Shown one piece after another: positions 51,913 to 60,929 of a DNA stretch of 64,000 bases. The stretch is taken from the NCBI RefSeq assembly GCF_014204795.1, contig NZ_JACHMB010000001.1:8568501-8632500 (forward strand), written 5' to 3'. Both the position numbers and the translations under genes were made by a program. Under the pieces are notes generated by a model. It did not search any database and was not told the origin of the DNA. It saw only the letters and a program-made list of their open reading frames with translations. The stretch comes from Nonomuraea jabiensis. Lineage in GTDB: Bacteria > Actinomycetota > Actinomycetes > Streptosporangiales > Streptosporangiaceae. Within the stretch, counting starts at the first letter, position 1. Every line of letters begins with the position of its first letter.

Positions 51913-52207
51913 GGCGCAACCCTACTTCCGGCCCCCGTCCAGCTCGAACCGCACTGGTTTTTCAGGGGAACTGCGCCCAGGCCTCGACGACGTGGCAGCC
52001 CTGGGGATCACCGGAAGCGGCGGAGGCCTTGGTCACCCATGGGCCGACGATCGTTCTCGTGTAGGGGTAGTGAGCCGAGGAGCATCGCGCCGGCTGCCGC
52101 GGCAGCTTACGCGTTTCGTGCTGTCGCTTGCGCGTGATCGGAGGACAGGGTGCCAGGAGGGCATCTACCGGCCATTTCGTTCGGAGGGCAGCCCCTGCGC
52201 CACGGGC

Positions 52208-53503
52208 TCAGGGGATGCGGGAGACCTCGGGGAAGCGAGTGTCGGGACCCTCGAACAGGCGGGTCGGCCTGCCCCGCAGGTGCAGGTCGAAGAAGGCCCC
52301 GACGTAGGCGCGCTGGGCCGCCACCGAACGGCCGGGATCGATCGTGCCCACGTAGTCCGCGAGCGGCACCTTGGGGAGCCTGGCCGCGATCTGCGGCAGC
52401 AGCGGCTGCAGGTCGGTGAACGAGCCGTGGGCCGCGCCCTTGAAACGCAGCTCCCGCTTCCACCCGGTCGAGGCCCGCCAGAACGACTTCCAGCTCGGCT
52501 CGCTGTCACGCGTGTGGGTCTCGGCCGCCAGTTGCAGGAACGGCCTGGTCACGCCGCGCCTGGCCACCGGGCCGACATAGGAGCCGTCGAGGTTGACGGC
52601 CGCGTCCACGCGGGCGTCGTCGCGGGTCAGCTGCGCGGCGACCGACCCGCCCAGCGACTGTCCCAGTGCCCCCACCCGCGAGGCGTCGGGCGTGCCGAGC
52701 ATCCCCTCAGGCAGCCCGCCGCCGATCGGGCGGCCGTGGGCCAGGGCGGTGACCTGGTCCAGGACGTACCGCAGGTCCGCCAGGCGCGCCCGCGCGTGGC
52801 CGGCCAGCAGCTTGGCGATGACCTTCGGCGTCAGCTTCGCGGGCAGCGGCAGGGCGCGTACCAGGCGCCGGCCGGGGAACTCCACCTGGTCGGCCTCGTA
52901 GGTGTGGTCGACGGTGACGACCAGGTAGCCGCGCGAGGCCAGGTCCTCGACCAGGGTGGTGCCCAGCGTGCGCGGCCCGCCGTCCCCCGAACTGAACAGC
53001 ACCACCGGCAGCCTGCCCGCCCGCCGCTCGACCGGCGCGCCCACGCGGGCGTGGGTACGCGTGGCGGCCCAGGCGACGGCGCCCTTGGCGACGCCCAGGG
53101 GCGGCGCCGAATGCCGATCCCAGTCGGCGGCGGCCAGCGGCGCCATGTGCGGCGCGACCGGCCCGCCGCCCGCCGCCGGGTACCACAGGCTGACCATCAG
53201 CTCCCGGTACGGCCTGGCCGCCACCAGCGGATCGGGCCGCGAGCGGTCCACCAGCCGCATGGCCACGGTCCCGACCGGATACGGGCCGCCGGGCGCGGGC
53301 AGGCTCACCCCGATCGGGCTCGCAGCGGCGTCGGCACCGGACGCGGGCAGGCTCACCCCGATCCGGCTCGCGGCCTCGGCACCGGACGCGGGCAGGGCCA
53401 GCGTCAGCACCAGCACGGCCGGCCCGGCGACCTTGCGCGCGGCTTTCGAGACAGCGGACGAACCGGCGGCCCCGGCCCTCATCGCCAACATGACAACGGA
53501 CAT
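52208..53503 (-). CDS. Exported alpha/beta hydrolase (platelet-activating-factor acetylhydrolase-like)
   Basis: 431 residues, GGAGG 9 bp before the ATG. Signal peptide KVAGPAVLVLTLALPASGA. The nucleophile elbow is GALGQSLGGSVA (Ser in GxSxG). VVLFSSGDGGPRTLGTTLVE and YLVVTVDHTYEADQVEFPG are typical of the PAF-acetylhydrolase-like group, and HGSFTDLQPLLPQ may hold the catalytic His. Just after the signal peptide lies a duplicated segment (SRIGVSLPASGADAA / SPIGVSLPAPG, 53300-53400). Likely a secreted esterase or lipase. It diverges from the histidine kinase gene. Confidence 0.85.
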   Translation of the reverse strand: MSVVMLAMRAGAAGSSAVSKAARKVAGPAVLVLTLALPASGAEAASRIGVSLPASGADAAASPIGVSLPAPGGPYPVGTVAMRLVDRSRPDPLVAARPYRELMVSLWYPAAGGGPVAPHMAPLAAADWDRHSAPPLGVAKGAVAWAATRTHARVGAPVERRAGRLPVVLFSSGDGGPRTLGTTLVEDLASRGYLVVTVDHTYEADQVEFPGRRLVRALPLPAKLTPKVIAKLLAGHARARLADLRYVLDQVTALAHGRPIGGGLPEGMLGTPDASRVGALGQSLGGSVAAQLTRDDARVDAAVNLDGSYVGPVARRGVTRPFLQLAAETHTRDSEPSWKSFWRASTGWKRELRFKGAAHGSFTDLQPLLPQIAARLPKVPLADYVGTIDPGRSVAAQRAYVGAFFDLHLRGRPTRLFEGPDTRFPEVSRIP

Positions 53504-53662
53504 GCGGAAGCTCCTCCATCGGAAACGGGATGTCCGACAGGCTGACAGCCGGCACGTCCACCGGACAGCGGCGGAGGTAGCACGCCCGCCTGCGACTTTC
53601 GGATGACGGTCGTCCCCGAGGAGGAGCGGGAACGAACCCGCAGGACAACTAGGGTGAAGCGC

Positions 53663-54826
53663 ATGAACCCAGCCGACCGTCCGGCGGCCCGCCTCACCGC
53701 GCTGAGCCGATGGTCGACCGTGCCCGCCGACGCGCTGCCGGCGGCCGCGCTGTTCCTGGTCACGCTCGGACCCGGCCAGGTGCTGTCCGGCCCCCCATGG
53801 CTGCTCGCGCTGCAGACGGCGCTGGTGGCGCCGCTGGCCTGGAGACGGCGCGCTCCGATGACGGTCCTGGGCGCGATCGGCCTCGCCGCCGCCGTCCAGT
53901 GGGCGCTGGACGTACAGCTTCCCGCCGACGCCGCCCTCCTGGTGGCCCTGTACACGGTCGCCGCGCACCGCCCGTGGCGCCACACCCTGGCGGCGGCGCT
54001 CGCGTTGCAGGCCGGGGTGCTGCTGGCCGCCGCCCGCTGGGCGCCGCCCGGCCAGTTCCCCTTCACGGTGGCCGCGCTGAGCGCGATGGCGGCCGCCGCC
54101 CTCATGGCCGGCCGGTGGATGCGGGTACGGCGGGCGTACGTGACCTCCCTGGAACGCGACCGCGAGCAGCGGGCCCGGCTGGCCGTCGCGGAGGAACGCG
54201 CGCGGATGACCCGCGACATGCACGACATCGTCACCCACAACCTGTCGGTCATGGTGGCGCTGGCCGACAGCGCCGCATACGTCCGCCACAGCGCGCCGGA
54301 CCGGGCCGCGGCGGCGATGGAGCACATCGCCGCAACGGGCCGCCAAGCCTTGCAGGACATGCGCCGCTCCCTGAGCCCCGTCACCTCGGGCGAGGACCGC
54401 CTCGACGAGCCGCTTCAGCCCGCGCCCGGGATCGCCGAACTCGGTCCGCTGGCCGAACGGATGCGCGCGGCCGGGCTGGCGACGTGTGTCCGGGTGGCCG
54501 GTGACGCCGAAGCGGTGCCCGCCGCCGCCCAGCTGACGATCTACCGGCTGGTTCAGGAGGCGCTGACGAACACGCTGCGGCACGCGTCCGGGGCCCGCGC
54601 CGATGTACGGGTCGAAGTGTCGCCGAGCCGGGCCGAGGTGGAGGTCGTCGACGTTCGAGAGCCGGCTGCCCCAGGGCCCCTCGACGCCGGGATGCGGGGC
54701 CATAGGCGCGGGATCGCGGGCATGCGGGAACGGGTGGCCGCCTACGGCGGGAGCCTGGACGCCGGGCCGGTGACGGGCGGCGGATGGCGGGTGCTGGCCG
54801 TGCTGGACCTGGGAGCGCCACGATGA
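53663..54826 (+). CDS. Two-component sensor histidine kinase (NarL-type, HisKA_3)
   Basis: 387 residues; ATG at 53663 with AGGG 8 bp upstream. Five or six hydrophobic segments in residues 20-150 form the sensor. The phospho-accepting His187 is in RMTRDMHDIVTHNLSVMVAL (HisKA_3). ATPase motifs are LVQEALTNTLRHA (N box) and RRGIAGMRERVAAYGGSL (G box). It overlaps the response-regulator start (ATGA), and the pair is cotranscribed. The signal is unknown; it may respond to envelope stress, as many such actinomycete pairs do. Confidence 0.9.
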   Translation: MNPADRPAARLTALSRWSTVPADALPAAALFLVTLGPGQVLSGPPWLLALQTALVAPLAWRRRAPMTVLGAIGLAAAVQWALDVQLPADAALLVALYTVAAHRPWRHTLAAALALQAGVLLAAARWAPPGQFPFTVAALSAMAAAALMAGRWMRVRRAYVTSLERDREQRARLAVAEERARMTRDMHDIVTHNLSVMVALADSAAYVRHSAPDRAAAAMEHIAATGRQALQDMRRSLSPVTSGEDRLDEPLQPAPGIAELGPLAERMRAAGLATCVRVAGDAEAVPAAAQLTIYRLVQEALTNTLRHASGARADVRVEVSPSRAEVEVVDVREPAAPGPLDAGMRGHRRGIAGMRERVAAYGGSLDAGPVTGGGWRVLAVLDLGAPR

Positions 54827-55491
54827 TCCGGCTGCTGATCGCCGACGACGAGTCGCTGCTGCGGATGGCCTTCCGCATGGTCTTCGAGGCCGAGCCGGAC
54901 ATGGAGGTGGCCGGGGAAGCGGACGACGGCGAGCAGGCGGCCCGGCTGGCGCGGCACCTGCGCCCGGACGTGGTGCTGATGGACGTGCGCATGCCCGGCC
55001 TGGACGGCATCGAGGCCACCCGCAGGATCGTGCGCGACAGCCCGCGCTCGCGCGTGCTCATCCTGACCACCTTCGATCTGGACGAGTACGCCTTCGCCGG
55101 GCTGAAGGCCGGAGCGGCCGGGTTCCTGCCGAAGAACACGCGGCCACAGGAGCTGCTGAGCGCGATCCGTAACGTCGCGGCGGGAGAGGCGGCGCTGTCG
55201 CCGCGCGTCACGCGCCGCGTGCTGGAGAGGTTCGCGCCGCAGATGACGCCGGGGCCCGCCGAGCGGGACGAACGGCTGGCGCAGCTGACCGCGCGCGAGC
55301 ACGAGGTGCTGGTGCAGGTGGCGCGCGGGCTGTCCAACGCCGAGGTCGCCGCGGCGTTGCATCTGGCCGAGGCGACGGTCAAGACGCATCTGAGCCGCGT
55401 ACTGGTCAAGCTCGGGCTGCGGGATCGCGCCCAGGTGGTGGTCTTCGCCTACGAGAGCGGCCTCATCCACCCCGCCGCCCCCGACCGCTGA
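54823..55491 (+). CDS. LuxR/NarL-family response regulator
   Basis: 222 residues. Receiver domain residues 1-120: Asp8, Asp9 and phospho-acceptor Asp54 (VLMDVRMPGLDGIE), Thr/Lys at FLPKNTRP. The C-terminal LuxR HTH is at about 150-205 (LTAREHEVLVQVARGLSNAE, then EATVKTHLSRVLVKLGL). It is the cognate partner of the preceding kinase. Targets are probably elsewhere, since no other gene in the immediate area shares the operon. Confidence 0.92.
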   Translation: MIRLLIADDESLLRMAFRMVFEAEPDMEVAGEADDGEQAARLARHLRPDVVLMDVRMPGLDGIEATRRIVRDSPRSRVLILTTFDLDEYAFAGLKAGAAGFLPKNTRPQELLSAIRNVAAGEAALSPRVTRRVLERFAPQMTPGPAERDERLAQLTAREHEVLVQVARGLSNAEVAAALHLAEATVKTHLSRVLVKLGLRDRAQVVVFAYESGLIHPAAPDR

Positions 55492-55727
55492 CCACCGCGC
55501 CGGCGCCCAGCCGTCCGCCGTACGGTGCCGGAGAGCGGGCTACCTTCGACACCCTCGACCGCGGCGGAGAGGAGCGGAACATGCTCATCCGCTCCTCCAC
55601 TCGGGACCTTGAACGCCAGGACGTGGGCGACGACGCAGGCGAGGAGCGTCAGGCACACGTAGAACGGTCACCTGCTCCGCATGGGAGCATGTGAAGGTCG
55701 TTCCCCCAACGGAAGAGAAGTCCCCGC

Positions 55728-56393
55728 ATGGCCGTCATCCACCGCACCGACCTCAAGCCGACCAAGCTGGAACTGCTCACCTCCTGGCTGCCCTCCCGCC
55801 CGTGGTACTCGAGCGGCGCGGGCGACCCGGAGCTGGTCAAGGCCGGCGGCTTCCGGCTGGACGACCCCCAGGGTGAGGTCGGGATCGAGTTCATGGTGGT
55901 CACGGACACCTCGGACACTCAGCCGGTCAGCTACCTGGTGCCGCTCACCTATCGCGGTGCCCCGCTCGACGGGGCGGAGCACGCCCTCGTCGGCACCATG
56001 GAGCACGGGGTGCTGGGGCGGCGCTGGGCCTACGACGGCTGCCACGACCCGGTGCTGGTCGCCCAGCTGCTGGCCCTGATCGAGGGCCGCGTCCAGGCCC
56101 AGGACCAGAACATTAGCGACACCCCCGACCGGGAGGTCACCCGCTCCTACATCGGAGGCGGCCTCGCCCTCACGGACTTCTCCGCCACTGCCATCGACGA
56201 CCACGAGGGCACCGAACTGCCCGCCCCGGACGGCACGGCCCTGCGTCTGCACCGGGTCCTGCGTCCCGCCCCGGACGACGCCGCTCTCCTCCCGCCGCAA
56301 GCGACTGGCCACGTCGCCGGCGCCTGGCAGCTGCCGGACGGCACCCGCGCTCGGGGGCTGTTCGTTGCCCTGCACGCCGGCCGTCGTGCCTGA
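55728..56393 (+). CDS. Maltokinase N-terminal cap-like domain protein
   Basis: 221 residues. The N terminus (VIHRTDLKPTKLELLTSWLP) and the segment GIEFMVVTDTSDTQPVSYLV, followed by VPLTYRGAPLDGAEHALVGT, match the cap domain of actinobacterial maltokinase. EHGVLGRRWAYDGCHDPVLV is the family's best-conserved block. The kinase lobe itself is absent, so it is a stand-alone cap protein; relatives are annotated as hypothetical or as glucan-branching-like. The alpha/beta hydrolase gene follows 3 bp after the stop. Confidence 0.75.
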   Translation: MAVIHRTDLKPTKLELLTSWLPSRPWYSSGAGDPELVKAGGFRLDDPQGEVGIEFMVVTDTSDTQPVSYLVPLTYRGAPLDGAEHALVGTMEHGVLGRRWAYDGCHDPVLVAQLLALIEGRVQAQDQNISDTPDREVTRSYIGGGLALTDFSATAIDDHEGTELPAPDGTALRLHRVLRPAPDDAALLPPQATGHVAGAWQLPDGTRARGLFVALHAGRRA

Positions 56394-56396
56394 GGT

Positions 56397-57263
56397 GTGA
56401 CCAGTAGTTCTACGGAAGGCGCCGCTACGGACGAGCCGATCGTGCTGGTGATGGGTTCGATGTCGCAGGGGGTCCTGTGGCCGGAGGAGTTCGTCGGGCG
56501 GCTGACCGCCGGTGGTCGCCGGGTGGTCCGGTACGACCATCGCGACACCGGCAGGTCGGCCACGGTGGACTTCGAGGAGGAGCCGTACACCTGGAGCGAC
56601 ATCAAGGACGATGTGTTGCGGGTGATGGACGCGCATGGCCTGGACAGCGCGCACCTGGTGTGCCATTCGGCGGGTGGGCTGCTGGGGCAGTTGATCGCGG
56701 TGGAGTGGCCGGAGCGGGTGCGGACGCTCACGGTCATCGGGTCCTCGCCGCTGGGTGGGGGTGAGGGGTTGGTGATCATGCGGGCGTTGATGGGTCAGCC
56801 GCAGCCGGAGGGGAGTTTGCCGGGGCCGGTGCCGGAGTTCGTGGCCCATTACCAGGGGTTGATGGCGGGTCCGCCGCCGGTTGGTCGGCGGGAGCGGATC
56901 GAGGCGATGATCGCTGAGCAGCGGGTGCTGCACGGCACCGCGCTGCCGTTCGATGAGGACGCCGCCCGCCGTCTGCAGGAGCGCGTCTATGACCGGGCGC
57001 GGGATCCGGATGCGGTGGTGAACCACCGGCTGGCCGCGATGGCTCGGCCGGATTTCGAGCCGGTGGGTGTGCTGGACCAGGTGAAGGCTCCGACGCTGGT
57101 GATCGAGGGCACTCACGAGCGGGCCAAGCCGGGTCATGGCGCGATCATCGCCGAGGCGATCCCGGGGGCGCGCTTGATGATGGTCGAGGGCATGGGGCAC
57201 ACGCTGCCGCCGGAGGTGCATGAGGAACTGGCCCGGGCCATCCTCACTCACACAGCCGCGTGA
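56397..57263 (+). CDS. Alpha/beta hydrolase
   Basis: 288 residues from the GTG at 56397. Hydrolase features: oxyanion loop VLVMGSMSQGVLWPEEF, VRYDHRDTGRSATVDF, nucleophile HSAGG (about residue 85; HLVCHSAGGLLGQLIA), late catalytic His at GMGHTLPPEVHEEL, Asp-region VIEGTHERAKPGH. It lacks the usual first strand with GxxLxYxxxG, so the N terminus is shorter than in relatives. Substrate unknown. It follows the cap-like gene with a 3-bp gap. Confidence 0.82.
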   Translation: MTSSSTEGAATDEPIVLVMGSMSQGVLWPEEFVGRLTAGGRRVVRYDHRDTGRSATVDFEEEPYTWSDIKDDVLRVMDAHGLDSAHLVCHSAGGLLGQLIAVEWPERVRTLTVIGSSPLGGGEGLVIMRALMGQPQPEGSLPGPVPEFVAHYQGLMAGPPPVGRRERIEAMIAEQRVLHGTALPFDEDAARRLQERVYDRARDPDAVVNHRLAAMARPDFEPVGVLDQVKAPTLVIEGTHERAKPGHGAIIAEAIPGARLMMVEGMGHTLPPEVHEELARAILTHTAA

Positions 57264-57325
57264 CGCACCGCTTGTACGCCCAGACGGCCGCACGACTGAC
57301 CGCCGAGGGTCGTACAGGCGGTGGC

Positions 57326-57709
57326 TCAGCTCATACCGACGGTCTGCCGCTCGGGCTCGATGACCGCGACGACGCGTTCCTCTTCTCGGCCATAGGGCCT
57401 GCCGATGTACTTCGTCGAGATCTGGTCGATGATCTCCCAGGCCGTGTCGCCTTCGAGCCATTCGACGACCCGCCCGCGGACGATGACTGGCTGGAACGGG
57501 TTGTCGGCGGGCGTGATGGAGAGCGCCACCCGCGGGTCGCGGCGCAGGTTGCGAGCCTTGCGCGACTGTGGACCGGTGAGGAAGACGATGTGGTCTCCAT
57601 GGGTGCCGACCCAGAGCGGGACGGTGTGGGGCGAGCCGTCCGGCAGAACGGTGGCGAGGTGGGCCAGCGAAGTGCTGTCGAGGACGCGGCGTACGTCGGG
57701 GTTGAGCAT
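57326..57709 (-). CDS. PPOX-class (F420- or FMN-dependent) oxidoreductase
   Basis: 127 residues. The split-barrel flavin fold is recognised from LAHLATVLPDGSPHTVPLWV and GDHIVFLTGPQSRKARNLRR, then DPRVALSITPADNPFQPVIV. These are the conserved phosphate- and ring-binding stretches of the TIGR03618/PPOX family. In actinobacteria most such proteins use coenzyme F420, and some bind FMN; this cannot be decided here. Small monocistronic gene facing the alpha/beta hydrolase. Confidence 0.85.
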   Translation of the reverse strand: MLNPDVRRVLDSTSLAHLATVLPDGSPHTVPLWVGTHGDHIVFLTGPQSRKARNLRRDPRVALSITPADNPFQPVIVRGRVVEWLEGDTAWEIIDQISTKYIGRPYGREEERVVAVIEPERQTVGMS

Positions 57710-57888
57710 CTTGCTTCTCCTTGCGGCGGAGTTCCTTGAAGAGACGCTACGACGATAACACGCGAAGTTCCCTAAGGGAACTCCAATCGATGTGGGATCA
57801 GCCTCTTAACTCTGAGCAATGATTGAATTACTTTGAGTAGCGGACGGGTCGCGAAGTGCGACCTCCTCTATCGGAGGTGCCCACCCCC

Positions 57889-58311
57889 ATGCCACGCATC
57901 CTCACCAAGATCGCCGCCGCTCTCGCATCGGTTGCGATGCTCGCCCTCGCCTGCCCCGCTCAGGCGGCCGAAAGAGCCAACTTCGAGTTCACCGACATCT
58001 CCGGCGAAAGATTCGTCGTCCAGCTCACCGACCCGGAAAAGATCGCACACGCCCGCGACCTGCTCGCCGGCACGACCCGTGACGAGCCCCACCTGCTCGG
58101 GCGGATCATCAAGCGTCCCGTCGCCTACAACCCGCGCTGGAGCTACCACTACGACCCCAGCACGGTCACCTTCTTCGACATGGCGATCGAAGTCTGCGAC
58201 GCGACGATCCCCTACGTCGAAGACCACCTGGACGAGGCCGGCGGCGCGTTCCTGCCCGGCCTCTACTGGTGTCCATGGACTTCCCGGCTGGTGCGCGAGC
58301 TGCCCGCCTAG
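57889..58311 (+). CDS. Small secreted BP74-like protein
   Basis: 140 residues from the ATG at 57889, with a signal peptide (KIAAALASVAMLALACPA then QAA). The mature domain (ANFEFTDISGERFVVQLTDP, then KIAHARDLL ... HLLGRIIKRPVAYNPRWSYH) matches the BP74/calcium-dependent adhesion N-terminal domain family. Two cysteines (EVCDATIPYVEDHLDEAG and LYWCPW) could pair. Related actinomycete proteins are annotated as calmodulin-binding or BP74-like; role unknown. No operon neighbour. Confidence 0.75.
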   Translation: MPRILTKIAAALASVAMLALACPAQAAERANFEFTDISGERFVVQLTDPEKIAHARDLLAGTTRDEPHLLGRIIKRPVAYNPRWSYHYDPSTVTFFDMAIEVCDATIPYVEDHLDEAGGAFLPGLYWCPWTSRLVRELPA

Positions 58312-58475
58312 CCATTCCTCAGCATCCGGTCCCGCGCCCGGATCCTGGGCGCGGCACCCACTCGACACGCCTTCCGGCACCTGGCCGGCCACCGCTGGGA
58401 GACAATGATCGTCTCCTCTGCCCGCCATCCGACCTCGCCCTGCCACGAAGGAGGCCAGATGCATCTCGCCCCGAG

Positions 58476-58663
58476 ATGGACGCGGCGGGTGGCCTGGTCC
58501 CGCGTCCCAGCGCACGTGTCGTGCTGATCGACGCCGCCGACCGGCTCCTGCTGTTCTCCAGCGGCGACCAACGCGACGGCACGCTTCGCTGGTACACCCC
58601 GGGCGGCGTGCCGCCCTGCTTGCCGACGGCCCGCCCCGCCACCCGATCCTCGTCGACGGCTGA
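58476..58663 (+). pseudogene. NUDIX hydrolase remnant with internal deletion
   Basis: From the ATG at 58476 the frame reads RPSARVVLIDAADRLLLFSS and WYTPGGV, the first strands of a NUDIX hydrolase up to the point where the Nudix box should begin. Immediately afterwards a different phase reads AALLADGPPRHPILVDG and a stop at 58663, the usual C terminus of this family. The Nudix box and about 90 residues are missing, so the gene is dead. Confidence 0.6.
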
Positions 58664-58760
58664 CCGATCGCCGCAAGAGCCGACCCGTCTCCGAATCTCC
58701 CCACACGGGCGATACGTCTGATCGGGTCATTTGTCGTAGTCGGGGCGTACCCTGCCCACC

Positions 58761-59282
58761 ATGAAGGACACGCACACACCGCTCGATGGCGAGCGATGGC
58801 AGCCTGGAGATCTTGTCGTCGATGCCGAGGGTGGCCTGTTCACCCGCGCGAGTGCGCAGGACCAGGACAGCGGCCGGCCGTGGGGACATCCGTCCGGGGC
58901 GACCCGTCGTCGCGATGGCAGCGTTCATGTGCCGGACGGCGAGGTGGCGGAGACGGTCCCCGTCCGACCGCTCACGCTTCTGCTCCGCGACGGCCAGCCG
59001 GCATTGCCCGCCGCGCCCGCGAACGCTTCCGCGGTGCTCGGCACCCAAGCCCAGCAGACCGCGACCTTGGCCGGTGTCGGTGGCTTGTTCCTGGCCGCCA
59101 CCGCTTTCGACCCCGACGGCGCCGGCGACCCGAGAGCGGCCAGGCTGCGCGCGGACCTGCTCGACACCGTCGTGGTGGTGGACAGCGAACAAGCGCTCGC
59201 AGCGATGTTCGGCGGGGCCGCCGATGGGTTGCTGGTGGAGCTGGCGGAATGGCATCGGCGAAGCGTGGAGGAAAGCGCCTGA
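58761..59282 (+). CDS. Hypothetical protein (173 aa)
   Basis: ATG at 58761. The sequence is soluble and protein-like: LVVDAEGGLFTRASAQDQDS with GRPWGHPSGA in the first 45 residues, and LLRDGQPALPAAPANASAVL then AFDPDGAGDPRAARLRADLL in the second half. No domain was recognised. The N-terminal GD(L/V)VVDAEG style resembles ligand-binding beta-barrel domains in actinomycete proteins, but this is weak. The 59283-59481 gap that follows shows nothing. Confidence 0.6.
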   Translation: MKDTHTPLDGERWQPGDLVVDAEGGLFTRASAQDQDSGRPWGHPSGATRRRDGSVHVPDGEVAETVPVRPLTLLLRDGQPALPAAPANASAVLGTQAQQTATLAGVGGLFLAATAFDPDGAGDPRAARLRADLLDTVVVVDSEQALAAMFGGAADGLLVELAEWHRRSVEESA

Positions 59283-59481
59283 GCGGTCACAGACCCTTGC
59301 GGGCCCCCGGTTCGGGTGATGCGCAGGGAGCCCGCAGAATGTCTCACGGCCTCAACGCGAGGAAAGCGGGAAGGCTAGATGACTTTTTCCAGAAAGTGAG
59401 AAGGAAGCCCTCCCATGGCCTCGCGATCTCCACGCTACCAGGCGGGGTTCGGCTCGCGCAGCCTCAAAGAGGCGACCGCGC

Positions 59482-60738
59482 TCACCGCTGGCGAGGAAGC
59501 CGCAGCACGGCAGCGGAGAGCACCGCGACCAGCGCGAGCCCCGCCGGCGCCATGGCCGCCGCGCCGCCCCCGGCGTCGAACAGCCGCCCGACGACGAACC
59601 CGCCGGTCAACGCGGCCACCCCGGCGACGAAGCTGAGCAGCCCGAAATAGACCCCGAACCGCCCGGACGGCGCACACCGCGTGACGGTCTGGAACAGCGC
59701 CGACTGCATCAGCCCTTGGGCCACCCCGTGCAGCACCGCGGCCACCAGGAGGACGGCGGGGTGACCGCCCTCGCCGGAGGGCATCGCGAGCAGCGCCAGA
59801 TAGCCGAGGCCGGCGCAGACCAGGCCGCTTCTGAGCACCCAGGGACGTTCGCCTCGCCCGCCGGCCGCGCACCAGGGCTGGACCGCGGCCATGGCGACCG
59901 CCACCACGCAGAAGAACAGGGTCGTCGAGCCTGCCCCGACCTCCTTGAGCGGGACCACGGTGACGATCTGGTCGGCGAGGAGCGTACTCGGTGCGGCGGT
60001 CAGGGCGAAGCGCCGGAAATCCCGGTCCCGGAGCACCGCCGACACGCCGCCGGTGAGCCCGCGCACGTCGAGACGGGCGCCTGCCCGCGCCGCGGCGCCG
60101 CGTTCGGCCGGCAGCAGCAGGAACAGTACGGCGCCGACCGCCCACGCGCCCGCCGCCGCGGCGGACAGCAGCCCGAATCCGCCGGCCAGCAGGGCCAGCC
60201 CGACCGGTGGGCCGGCCACCGCGGCCGCCTGCCCGGCGACGACGTAGGCCGCGAAACCCCTCGCCCGCCGTTCGGGCGGCACCCCGGCCAGCAGGGACTG
60301 GGCGGCCGGATGGAACAGCGCCCCGCCCACCGCCAGGACCACGGCCGCGCCGAGCAACCCGGCCGGCCCGTCGATGACTCCCAGCAGGGCGAAACCGGCC
60401 GCCCGCAGGGCGCACGCCAGCGCTCCCGCGCGGGCCGGTCCCACCGCGTCGGTGATCGCGCCGGCCGGCAGGAACAGCATGTTCTGCAGCGCCACGCGCA
60501 CCCCGAGCACCACGGCGATGGTGCCGGCGAGCAGGCCGAGGTCGTGGCGCAGGTACGCGACCAGGTGCGCCATCACCGCGAAGAACCCGATCGAGATGGC
60601 CAGCTGCACCCCGACGACGACGGCGAGCACGTGGCGGCCGTGGCCCGGCGGGCGCACCCGGGGCATGGGGTCCCCGGTGAGCGGTCGGCCGGGATGCGGG
60701 GCGGACGTACTCGGCGCCATGGGCCGGGTCGTTCTCAC
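59482..60738 (-). CDS. MFS transporter
   Basis: 418 residues as drawn; the real start may be the internal ATG near 60666 (MPRVRPPGHG), since the first 24 residues are polar and Pro-rich. About 11-12 hydrophobic segments. MFS motif A-like sequence PAGAITDAVGPARAGALACA after the second helix and the basic central loop (LRDRDFRRFALTAAPSTLLA) are visible. Substrate unknown; no regulator adjoins it. It faces away from the kinase-WD40 gene. Confidence 0.8.
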   Translation of the reverse strand: MRTTRPMAPSTSAPHPGRPLTGDPMPRVRPPGHGRHVLAVVVGVQLAISIGFFAVMAHLVAYLRHDLGLLAGTIAVVLGVRVALQNMLFLPAGAITDAVGPARAGALACALRAAGFALLGVIDGPAGLLGAAVVLAVGGALFHPAAQSLLAGVPPERRARGFAAYVVAGQAAAVAGPPVGLALLAGGFGLLSAAAAGAWAVGAVLFLLLPAERGAAARAGARLDVRGLTGGVSAVLRDRDFRRFALTAAPSTLLADQIVTVVPLKEVGAGSTTLFFCVVAVAMAAVQPWCAAGGRGERPWVLRSGLVCAGLGYLALLAMPSGEGGHPAVLLVAAVLHGVAQGLMQSALFQTVTRCAPSGRFGVYFGLLSFVAGVAALTGGFVVGRLFDAGGGAAAMAPAGLALVAVLSAAVLRLPRQR

Positions 60739-60929
60739 GAGCGCGACGCCTGCCGGAGGACGTCGAGGCGCTGCGGCTCGGCCGGCCCCTCATTCTCGAT
60801 CTGCACCGCAAGAGGAGAGCAGAAGCCGCCGGGCCATGTCCAATATCGACATGTGGTCCGGGGGATAACCAATTCAATATCGATGCTGGTGGCCCGGACC
60901 GCGGCGCGGCGGCTGACGAGCTGACCCAC

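Noticed and set aside
55449..55658. Short minus-strand frame with a hydrophobic stretch (LLACVVAHVLAFKV)
   Set aside because: One possible membrane helix, no ribosome site, no family match, and the rest of the frame is random-looking.
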